NCBI GenBank assembly: GCA_015256455.1 | Contig: JABZMB010000051.1 | Coordinates: 1-8,823 of the forward strand | Reading direction: 5' to 3' | DNA: 8,823 bases | Source of the DNA: Solobacterium sp. | GTDB taxonomy: Bacteria; Bacillota_I; Bacilli_A; Erysipelotrichales; Erysipelotrichaceae | Shown: positions 1 to 5,349 of the stretch, one piece after another | How the letters are laid out: the number at the start of each line of letters is the position of its first letter | How positions within the stretch are numbered: the stretch's first letter is position 1 | Made by a program: the position numbers and the translations under genes | Notes under the pieces: generated by a model | The model's database searches: none | What the model was told of the DNA's origin: nothing | Seen by the model: only the letters and a program-made list of their open reading frames with translations

Positions 1-417
1 CAATATGAAATCAGTAACTTTGCGAAAGCAGGTATGATTTCACAACATAACTGTGCGTATTGGAACTACCAAGACTTCTATGGAATCGGCTGCGGTGCAA
101 GTGGTCTTGAAGGAAGTACACGTTATGATATTCCAAAGAACGTAAGAAAGTACATCGAAGATCCTTCTATCAAAGACACAATTGATTTATCACTCCAAGA
201 ACAAATGTTTGAGGCAGTAATGATGGGACTTCGCCTAAAAGAAGGGATGCATATCCAGCTCTTTGAAGAAAGGTTTCACACATCCGTATTAGAAGTATAT
301 AGTACTCAGATTAAAAAGTTATGCAACGAAGGAAAACTCATACTTGAGGGAAATCGTCTTCGTTGTAGTGAAGAAGGCTTTGAAATTCTAAATAGTATCT
401 TGTTGGAGTTTATGTAA
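1..417 (+). CDS. hemW: HemW-like radical SAM protein, C-terminal part (5' end outside window)
   Basis: This reading frame is open from the first base and ends at TAA 415-417, giving 138 codons. HemW proteins are about 370-380 residues, so roughly the last third is present. The fragment opens with QYEISNFA, followed by HNCAYWNYQDFYGIGCGA; the YEISNFA and HN-x2-YW-x4-Y-G-x-G-x-GA patterns are characteristic of HemW/HemN-type proteins. The rest matches the HemN C-terminal winged-helix region: a leucine-rich helix (EQMFEAVMMGLRL), a segment ending in a short basic strand, and EEGFEILNSILLEF. HemW binds haem and a 4Fe-4S cluster and is regarded as a haem chaperone rather than a true coproporphyrinogen oxidase; the cluster-binding cysteines lie upstream and cannot be checked. 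The ATG at 34 is internal to the conserved region and is not a start. A terminator directly overlaps the stop codon. Confidence 0.88.
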   Translation, partial: QYEISNFAKAGMISQHNCAYWNYQDFYGIGCGASGLEGSTRYDIPKNVRKYIEDPSIKDTIDLSLQEQMFEAVMMGLRLKEGMHIQLFEERFHTSVLEVYSTQIKKLCNEGKLILEGNRLRCSEEGFEILNSILLEFM

Positions 418-453
418 TTAAAAACTTAGAACTAGTATTCTAAGTTTTTAATT
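416..453 (+). terminator. Intrinsic terminator after hemW
   Basis: A perfect 16-bp inverted repeat (416-431 with 438-453) encloses a 6-nt loop, CTAGTA. The first two bases of the left arm are the last two of the hemW stop codon. The right arm itself contains the T5 run, so there is no separate long T tract. The stem is AT-rich, and its mirrored A and T runs could let it work in both directions, but no gene converges on it here. Confidence 0.75.
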
Positions 454-569
454 GGGAGTAAAGAATATAGATTGATGTTTAGAATTTATACAAATAAGTT
501 AACGAATGAAATAATATTTCACTAAATGATATTTTTCTGGATCTTTGTTAGTAAAATAACATTTTATCT

Positions 570-597
570 TTTAAACAATTTAATTGTTGTGTAATAT
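570..597 (+). promoter_or_regulatory. Tentative promoter of the surface protein gene
   Basis: TTTAAA (570-575) and TAATAT (592-597) are separated by 16 bases, each matching the sigma-A consensus at four of six positions. Transcription would start near 604 and leave a leader of about 65 nt. It was chosen because it is the best-spaced pair between the hemW terminator and the start codon. In DNA this AT-rich, such matches arise easily by chance. Confidence 0.35.
574..588. promoter_or_regulatory. Perfect inverted repeat, possible operator
   Basis: AACAATT-T-AATTGTT is a perfect 7-bp palindrome around one central base. It lies inside the spacer of the tentative promoter. The right arm also begins a second pairing, TTGTTGT (584-590) with ACAACAA (606-612), which would place a 15-nt loop around the start of the transcript. 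This could be a repressor site, but no regulator is encoded in the window and the motif matches none that I recognise. Confidence 0.35.
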
Positions 598-651
598 TGA
601 TAAGAACAACAACTAGCGACAACAAATCAAATATTTTGGGAGATAGATAAG

Positions 652-658
652 AAAGGAA
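652..658 (+). promoter_or_regulatory. Ribosome binding site of the surface protein gene
   Basis: AAAGGAA ends 10 nt before the ATG at 669, a slightly long but workable spacing. It supports that ATG, which is followed at once by a typical signal peptide. The GGGAGA further upstream (638 onward) is too distant. Confidence 0.6.
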
Positions 659-668
659 ATTATTTGTA

Positions 669-3600
669 ATGAAGAAACTAGCTAAGATTACTTTGGCAAC
701 ACTTGCCACAACATCCATCATTTCACAAACAATTACTGTACAGGCAGAAGAAACTGCAGATGCGGTCAACCAAGCAAGACAAGCAGTCAATGCAACTCAG
801 CAAGAAGTTGATAAAGCACAAAATGAAGTGAATCAAGCAAAGAAAGATGCAGATGAAAAAAAGAAACAATACGATGCATATGTTGATAGTGAATCATCCG
901 CAAAGCAAGAACTAGAGACAGCAGAACAAAACCTAAAAAATGCAAAAGAGTTATCTACACAGGCTAATGATGAAGCAAAGAAAAATCAGGCACAAACTGC
1001 TGTAGATGCGGCACAGCAAGAATACGATACAGCAGTACAGACATCTGAACAGAAAAAACAAACTGCTGATACAGCAAAAGCAGTAGCTGACCAAAAAAAG
1101 AATATTTCGGATGAGAAAGAAAAAGTAGTTGAAACTGCTCAAAATGATGTTAATGAAAAGTTGGAAGCAAAAAATCAGGCTTCAGCTGACAAAGATGCAA
1201 AAAATTCTGCTTTTGAAGCTGCTAAGAAAGTTACAGATACAAAGAAAGATGAGTTGGAAAAAGCTACAGAAGAACATACTAAACTGAGCGATCCAGCAGC
1301 AAAAACAAATCTTCAAAATGAATTAAACGATACAAATGCAAAGATTTTAGATACAAAACAAGAAATCGTTACAAATAAAAATACTATTAGTGACAAACAA
1401 ACAAATGTTGATGAAAAAGAACAGAAATTATCAGAACTAACTACAAAACAGGTGGAATTAGAACAAAAGAAGGATGAGGCTCAACAGAAAGTAACACAAG
1501 CAGATAGTGAAAAGGCAAAAGCTGATGCAGACAAAACAACTGCTCAAAATGCTTTGGATTCTGCAAAAGAAGATAAACAAAATGCAGAAACAGCTGTTTC
1601 GGACCAGCAGAATAAGGTTACTAATATAGAAAATGAACTTCATGCACTAGAAAACGGGACGGTTCCAACAACTGAATTAGACGCTGCAAGAACTGAAATG
1701 GAAGCAAAAGAAAAAGAAAAAGAAATTGCTTTAAAGAAACAGGCTGAAGAGCGTAAGAAGGCTGAAGAAGAAAAGAGTAAAAAAGAGGACGCTAAGCGTG
1801 AGCAATTAAACAAGGATGTTACAGATGCAAAAAATGAGAAAGATGCCATTGCGCAGCAGATTGCTAACGCAAGCGAACAGGCAAAGAAGGGATTCGATGG
1901 TTTCTTAGATTGGGCAAAAGTAAAGTTTGCAAATGACGAAAACACATTAGAAGACATTAAAAATGCCGTGAAGGCTTTACATAAATATCCAGCAGGAATG
2001 ATTGTTGGTGACGAAAACGATGCTACAAGCCTACGTAACGTTAAGGAAGCATTAAAGGTTCTCATTAAGTATAATGAACAGCGTGTAAACGATGAACACT
2101 TCCCGAATCTAAAGCCATTAGGAACAACATTCTATATGATGGCAACAGCAATCTCTAATGCAGATAACTCAGCAGACCCAGCAAAGGGACACACAAAGCA
2201 CTTCCAGGTTGGTGAAAACTTAGCATGGGGCTATACAGATCCTAATAAGGGTTGGTATGAAGACGAAAAGCTTGTATGGGAAGCGTTACAGGAATTTACA
2301 GCCAAATACTTAGCAGAACACCCAGGCGTAAACATTAACAAGATAGGTCCTGAAAAGACAGCATTTGATAAGGCATGGACAAATTATGCAAAGAACGAGA
2401 AAAAGTTCTTCAACATCCAAACAGGTCACTATACAAACGCAGTAAACGGAAACTATATCGTAACAGGTATTGGACGTAGTACAGTAGCCAACAAGCGTGG
2501 CAAGATGGTTTATGATGACAACCTCAAGAAGTTCGTTGAAGTTGGTGGCGATAATAAGTACACTGAGGATCAGTTAGATTCTTACGGAATTACATTTAGC
2601 CAGACATTCTCAACGGACACCGAAGGAAATGGTCCAAAGGCTGAAAAGATCTATACAATTGCAGAGTTCACAAATCTCTTTGATGAGTATATGGACACTG
2701 TAGATACAACTAAGCTAAACGCTAAGTTAGACGAAGCAAATAAGAAGTATAACGATGCGGTAACAGCTCGTGATGCATATAAAGGCGAACCAGCGTTAGG
2801 TGAACGTGAAGTATTACCTGAAGAAAAGGCATATGATGCAGCAGTTGAGGAGTATCGTAAAGCAAAGGTTGCATATGATGCTAAGGTTGCTAATGTTGAA
2901 CAATCTAAAGAAGATACTAAGAAGAAACTAGCTGAGGCTAAGGCTGAATTAGAAAACTTAAAGAAGTCACGCGATAAACAGTCTTCTGTTGTGGCCCAAA
3001 AACAAGCTGAATATGATGCTATGGTTTCTAAGGCTACAGATGCTACTAATAAAGCTTCAGTAGCACATAATGAATTAGATACGATTACACAGGATGTAAA
3101 TGACAATGCTACTAAAGTTGAAACTGCTAAGCAAACTAAGGCTCAAGCTGAAACTGAATTAGCTCAAGCAAAAGATGCATTGAAGACAACGGAATCAAAA
3201 TTGGCTGAATTGGAAAATAAGAAATCTGATTTAGAAAATAAGATTACAAATTATGATCAAGAGTTACAAAAGTTAGCAGATAAGGTGTCAGACTTACAAA
3301 CACAAGTGCAAGCTGCTGAAACAGAACAGCTAGCTGCACAACAAGCATTGACAGCATCTCAGACTTCAGAAACAAATGCAATAAACGCTTTAAATAGTGC
3401 TAATACTGTATTAACTAATGCAAAAACTGTTTATAATACTGCTAAGCAGGACTATGATGCGGCAAATACTATGTATGAACAAGCTAAAGTTGCATTAGAA
3501 ACTGCAAATAAGGATGTCACTGAGAAATCAAAGAAGTTAAATGATGCAAAAGTTGAACTCGCTAAGTACGATCCAGTTGCTGCAGCAAATTTATTGCATG

Positions 3601-4130
3601 ATACACAAGCAGCGTATGATGCAGCTCTTGCTAATTTGAATACTGCACAAGCTAATGTTGCAGCTCAACAGACTATTGTTAATGATGCAAATCAAACGCT
3701 TGCGGAAAAACAAGCAATCTTGGATGCATTACTTGCAAAATATCAGGATTTAATGAATAAGTATAATGCTAGCGTAGCTGCAAATAATGCTTATATCGCA
3801 TCACAACAGGCTAATAATCCTTTGAATACAGGTGTTATTACATATGTACCAAGTTCTTCGACATCATCTACTGACAAAACAGTTTCTAATTCAAAGAATG
3901 AACCAAATAAGAATAATGAAAAGAAAGATGATAAAAAGACAGATGATGAAAAGAAGGATGATAAGAAAAATGATTCGAAAACATCTGAAGATTCATCTAA
4001 GCAAAATGAAAATGATAGCGATTCAGCAAAAACAAATAATGCTTTACCAATTGGAATTGGCATCCTAGCGACAGGTGCAATTGCTGGAATAGGTTTCATT
4101 ATCGTTAAAAAGAAGCGTGAAGAAGAATAA
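669..4130 (+). CDS. Secreted coiled-coil surface protein with central CAP domain
   Basis: The product is 1153 residues. A signal peptide (MKKLAKITL..., hydrophobic to about residue 22, likely cut after VQA26) is followed by a Lys/Glu/Ala/Gln-rich coiled coil (about 30-407), a globular region (408-680), a second coiled coil (682-1052), a Ser then Lys/Asp/Asn-rich tail (1060-1123) and a membrane helix (about 1126-1146) ending KKKREEE. The globular part is a CAP (SCP/PR-1-like) domain: GHTKHF (507-512), GENLAWGY (515-522), EDEKLVW (531-537) and GHYTNAV (586-592). These supply the usual His-Glu-Glu-His set, probably H508 or H511, E516, E533 and H587. The order coil-CAP-coil resembles SEC10/PgrA-type surface exclusion proteins of Firmicutes, an architectural likeness only. 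There is no LPXTG; LPIGI (1126-1130) starts the helix, so anchoring may be by the membrane helix or a divergent sortase site. Role unknown; adhesion or wall interaction is plausible. Confidence 0.85.
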   Translation: MKKLAKITLATLATTSIISQTITVQAEETADAVNQARQAVNATQQEVDKAQNEVNQAKKDADEKKKQYDAYVDSESSAKQELETAEQNLKNAKELSTQANDEAKKNQAQTAVDAAQQEYDTAVQTSEQKKQTADTAKAVADQKKNISDEKEKVVETAQNDVNEKLEAKNQASADKDAKNSAFEAAKKVTDTKKDELEKATEEHTKLSDPAAKTNLQNELNDTNAKILDTKQEIVTNKNTISDKQTNVDEKEQKLSELTTKQVELEQKKDEAQQKVTQADSEKAKADADKTTAQNALDSAKEDKQNAETAVSDQQNKVTNIENELHALENGTVPTTELDAARTEMEAKEKEKEIALKKQAEERKKAEEEKSKKEDAKREQLNKDVTDAKNEKDAIAQQIANASEQAKKGFDGFLDWAKVKFANDENTLEDIKNAVKALHKYPAGMIVGDENDATSLRNVKEALKVLIKYNEQRVNDEHFPNLKPLGTTFYMMATAISNADNSADPAKGHTKHFQVGENLAWGYTDPNKGWYEDEKLVWEALQEFTAKYLAEHPGVNINKIGPEKTAFDKAWTNYAKNEKKFFNIQTGHYTNAVNGNYIVTGIGRSTVANKRGKMVYDDNLKKFVEVGGDNKYTEDQLDSYGITFSQTFSTDTEGNGPKAEKIYTIAEFTNLFDEYMDTVDTTKLNAKLDEANKKYNDAVTARDAYKGEPALGEREVLPEEKAYDAAVEEYRKAKVAYDAKVANVEQSKEDTKKKLAEAKAELENLKKSRDKQSSVVAQKQAEYDAMVSKATDATNKASVAHNELDTITQDVNDNATKVETAKQTKAQAETELAQAKDALKTTESKLAELENKKSDLENKITNYDQELQKLADKVSDLQTQVQAAETEQLAAQQALTASQTSETNAINALNSANTVLTNAKTVYNTAKQDYDAANTMYEQAKVALETANKDVTEKSKKLNDAKVELAKYDPVAAANLLHDTQAAYDAALANLNTAQANVAAQQTIVNDANQTLAEKQAILDALLAKYQDLMNKYNASVAANNAYIASQQANNPLNTGVITYVPSSSTSSTDKTVSNSKNEPNKNNEKKDDKKTDDEKKDDKKNDSKTSEDSSKQNENDSDSAKTNNALPIGIGILATGAIAGIGFIIVKKKREEE
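1890..2708 (+). other. CAP (SCP/PR-1-like) domain segment inside the surface protein
   Basis: This segment encodes residues 408-680, the only non-coiled-coil, Trp/Phe/Tyr-containing part of the ectodomain. It begins GFDGFLDWAKVKF, includes the GENL and GHYTNAV signatures, and ends before KLNAKLDEANKKYND, where heptad-like sequence resumes. Its codon choice differs from the flanks: Asn is more often AAC than AAT, whereas the C-terminal coil uses AAT almost exclusively. CAP domains are known in secreted proteins with roles from sterol or lipid binding to protease-like activity; the bacterial ones are poorly characterised. Confidence 0.75.
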
Positions 4131-4131
4131 T

Positions 4132-4168
4132 TAGAAATAGGAGGCTAGTCCTCCTGTTTCTATTCTTC
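4132..4168 (+). terminator. Intrinsic terminator after the surface protein gene
   Basis: A 13-bp stem (4132-4144 with 4150-4162) contains one T-G wobble and closes on a 5-nt loop, CTAGT. The inner stem is GC-rich (AGGAGG/CCTCCT). It begins one base after the stop codon. The following tract, TTCTTC, is only moderately T-rich, so termination may be incomplete. Confidence 0.65.
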
Positions 4169-4194
4169 AAATAATGATCACAAGAGGGAATATA

Positions 4195-4223
4195 TTGCAT
4201 ACACAGAGATTGTATGCTATTAT
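4195..4223 (+). promoter_or_regulatory. rpsO promoter with extended -10
   Basis: TTGCAT (4195-4200) and TATTAT (4218-4223) are separated by exactly 17 bases. The -10 is preceded by TGC, giving the extended TGnTATTAT form. Transcription should start around 4229-4231. This is the best promoter in the window and fits constant strong expression of a ribosomal protein gene. Confidence 0.75.
4197..4217. promoter_or_regulatory. Inverted repeat in the spacer of the rpsO promoter
   Basis: GCATACA (4197-4203) and TGTATGC (4211-4217) form a perfect 7-bp inverted repeat separated by 7 bases. It overlaps the -35 element and runs up to the first base of the -10. Its place and 14-bp centre-to-centre spacing would suit a dimeric DNA-binding protein, but it lies upstream of the predicted transcript and is not part of the S15 leader. 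It may be accidental. Confidence 0.4.
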
Positions 4224-4229
4224 CTAATG

Positions 4230-4307
4230 GCTTTCTTGCTGGGGATGACGTATCCTCAAAAGTTATGCTCGGTTTGGAAGTTCTATAGAAAGAAAGAGGA
4301 AAATAAA
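4230..4307 (+). ncRNA. rpsO 5' leader, probable S15 autoregulatory structure
   Basis: The roughly 78-nt leader can fold into a closing helix, CUUUCUU (4231-4237) with AAGAAAG (4290-4296), and a hairpin, GGGGAU (4241-4246) with AUCCUC (4252-4257), around the loop GACGU. The hairpin has a G-U pair (4242 with 4256) stacked between G-C pairs, which is the type of G-U/G-C element S15 recognises in 16S rRNA. The closing helix overlaps the upstream edge of the Shine-Dalgarno region. Autogenous control of rpsO by S15 binding to multi-helix leaders is established in several bacterial groups. The fold here was worked out by eye; I could not place a convincing third helix in 4258-4289. Confidence 0.5.
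4295..4300 (+). promoter_or_regulatory. Ribosome binding site deciding the rpsO start
   Basis: AGAGGA ends 7 nt before the ATG at 4308. This spacing, with the S15 N-terminus MLTKETVAQIA beginning there, rejects the in-frame upstream ATG at 4227, which lies at or before the predicted transcription start. Confidence 0.8.
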
Positions 4308-4574
4308 ATGTTAACAAAGGAAACAGTAGCTCAGATTGCTAAAGATTTTGGACGTAAGGAAGGCGACACAGGTTCTGTTGAAGTACAGGTTGCTCTATTA
4401 ACACAGCAAATCAACACATTAACAGTACACATGCAGGCTAATAAGAAGGACTATTCTTCTAACCGTGGTTTATTAAAGATGGTTGGTCGTAGAAGAAAGA
4501 TGCTTGATTACCTCAAGAAGCATGACGTTAACCGTTACCGTGAATTAGTTCAGAAGTTAGGTTTAAGAAAGTAA
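4308..4574 (+). CDS. rpsO: 30S ribosomal protein S15
   Basis: The 88-residue product matches the usual S15 length of 88-89. It binds the central domain of 16S rRNA early in 30S assembly. Landmarks run in family order: FGRKEGDTGSVEVQVALLT (14-32), an RNA-binding turn at 41-54, GRRRKMLDYLK (60-70), and the C-terminal RYRELVQKLGLRK. H41, D48 and S51, the positions known to contact the rRNA G-U/G-C element, are kept, but nearby residues differ from the common HKKDHHSRRG: this protein reads NKKDYSSNRG (45-54). It has its own promoter, leader and terminator. It is not followed by pnp, its common partner in many bacteria. Confidence 0.97.
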   Translation: MLTKETVAQIAKDFGRKEGDTGSVEVQVALLTQQINTLTVHMQANKKDYSSNRGLLKMVGRRRKMLDYLKKHDVNRYRELVQKLGLRK

Positions 4575-4578
4575 TTGT

Positions 4579-4605
4579 AAAAGCAGTCATTAGACTGCTT
4601 TTTTT
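4579..4605 (+). terminator. Intrinsic terminator after rpsO
   Basis: A perfect 10-bp stem, AAAAGCAGTC (4579-4588) with GACTGCTTTT (4593-4602), has a tetraloop ATTA and continues into three further Ts. The run of seven Ts makes this the most classical terminator in the window. It separates rpsO from the transporter operon. Confidence 0.9.
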
Positions 4606-4629
4606 GTATTTCAGGTGTACAATTATATT
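4601..4629 (+). promoter_or_regulatory. Weak candidate promoter of the transporter operon
   Basis: Only 42 bases separate the rpsO terminator from the ATPase start. TATATT (4624-4629) has TTTTTG (4601-4606) 17 bases upstream, and TACAAT (4618-4623) is an alternative -10 without a good -35. Either would make a very short leader. The operon may instead depend on readthrough past the rpsO terminator. Confidence 0.25.
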
Positions 4630-4647
4630 GGAAAAGAGTCAAAACTC

Positions 4648-5349
4648 ATGAGCTATATTACATTTCAAGAAGTTAAAAAAACATATCATGTTGGCGAAAT
4701 TGATATTCATGCCTTGGATGGAGTCAACTTTGAAGTCGAAAAGGGACAGGTTGTCATTGTGGCTGGTGCCAGTGGTGCTGGCAAGAGTACAATCCTAAAC
4801 ATCCTTGGTGGAATGGATACTGTCACCAGTGGGAAAGTGATTGTGGATGGTAAATATGTTGATGCGATGAATGAAAAAGAATTAACAGACTACCGTCGTT
4901 TTGATATTGGTTTTGTATTCCAATTCTATAACTTAGTGCAGAATCTAACGGCTTTAGAAAATGTAGAATTAGCTTCCGAAATTTGTAAAGATCCACTTGA
5001 CCCAGCAACGGTTTTAGAACAGGTAGGTTTACAAAATCGTATGCATAATTTTCCTGCTCAGTTATCTGGTGGTGAACAACAGCGTGTGGCGATAGCTAGA
5101 GCGATTGCCAAGAATCCTAAGTTACTTTTATGTGATGAGCCAACCGGTGCCTTAGACTATGTGACAGGAAAACAGATATTACAGTTATTACAGGATACAG
5201 CACGTTTGCATGGAATGACTGTTATTATCATTACTCATAATCTAGCAATTTGTCCGATGGGAGATTTAGTCTGCCATGTTAAAAATGGAAAAGTCATCTC
5301 TATTGAAAAGAATGATCATCCAAAGGATATAACGGAGATAGAGTGGTAA
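4648..5349 (+). CDS. ABC transporter ATP-binding protein, MacB/LolD type
   Basis: The 233-residue cytoplasmic ATPase has every expected motif: Walker A GASGAGKST (40-48), Q-loop Q92 in FVFQFYNLV, signature LSGGEQQ (139-145), Walker B LLLCDEP (159-165, catalytic E164), D-loop GALD (167-170) and H-loop H197. The sequence FQFYNLVQNLTALENVELA and the length are typical of ATPases paired with MacB/LolC/FtsX-like permeases. ATP hydrolysis would drive conformational change in the permease encoded next; whether this exports a substrate or transmits force cannot be told. The ATG at 4648 is preferred because family proteins begin close to this point and GGAAAAG (4630-4636) lies upstream. A GTG at 4615 would add 11 residues with no family match and start just after the terminator. 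Its stop codon overlaps the next start by one base. Confidence 0.93.
   Translation: MSYITFQEVKKTYHVGEIDIHALDGVNFEVEKGQVVIVAGASGAGKSTILNILGGMDTVTSGKVIVDGKYVDAMNEKELTDYRRFDIGFVFQFYNLVQNLTALENVELASEICKDPLDPATVLEQVGLQNRMHNFPAQLSGGEQQRVAIARAIAKNPKLLLCDEPTGALDYVTGKQILQLLQDTARLHGMTVIIITHNLAICPMGDLVCHVKNGKVISIEKNDHPKDITEIEW

Larger units (their letters stand above)
454..668 (+). other. AT-rich intergenic region upstream of the surface protein gene
   Basis: These 215 bases contain no credible gene. They hold a tentative promoter (570-597), a perfect inverted repeat (574-588), a second imperfectly placed repeat pair (584-590 with 606-612), and the ribosome binding site. A minus-strand open frame crossing the region (548-790) has no support. 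The 454-540 part is very AT-rich and shows no motif I can defend; it may act as upstream curved or UP-like DNA. Confidence 0.6.

Noticed and set aside
548..790. Minus-strand frame of 80 residues over the surface protein promoter and signal peptide
   Set aside because: Its apparent hydrophobicity comes from the complement of the signal peptide and AT-rich DNA; there is no ribosome binding site.
951..3106. Minus-strand open frames at 951-1142, 1458-1643, 1640-2065 and 2651-3106
   Set aside because: They are mirror images of the Lys/Glu/Ala/Gln-rich coils, giving artificial Phe/Ser/Leu/Cys-rich products without ribosome binding sites or recognisable motifs.
3828..3836. PLNTG (near residues 1051-1055) as a sortase motif
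   Set aside because: It resembles LPXTG only loosely and lies about 70 residues before the membrane helix, too far upstream for a sorting signal.
3923..3981. KKDD-type repeats as a functional tandem repeat
   Set aside because: The units are irregular in both DNA and protein and look like ordinary low-complexity wall-spanning or spacer sequence.
3791..4099. Open frames on both strands over the low-complexity tail (minus 3791-4099, plus 3832-4068)
   Set aside because: The repetitive Lys/Asp codons leave other frames free of stops; the products are simple Ser/Phe-rich or Met/Lys-rich sequences with no independent start signals.
4227..4307. Longer S15 starting at ATG 4227
   Set aside because: It overlaps the predicted transcription start and leader, adds 27 residues not found in S15, and the good ribosome binding site serves the ATG at 4308.
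4105..4317. Minus-strand frame of 70 residues crossing the rpsO promoter and leader
   Set aside because: It runs through a terminator, a strong opposite-strand promoter and a structured leader, and has no homology or start context I can support.
4615..4647. GTG start at 4615 adding 11 residues to the ATPase
   Set aside because: The extra residues match nothing in the family, the codon lies just after the rpsO terminator with no ribosome binding site, and the ATG at 4648 begins where these ATPases normally begin.
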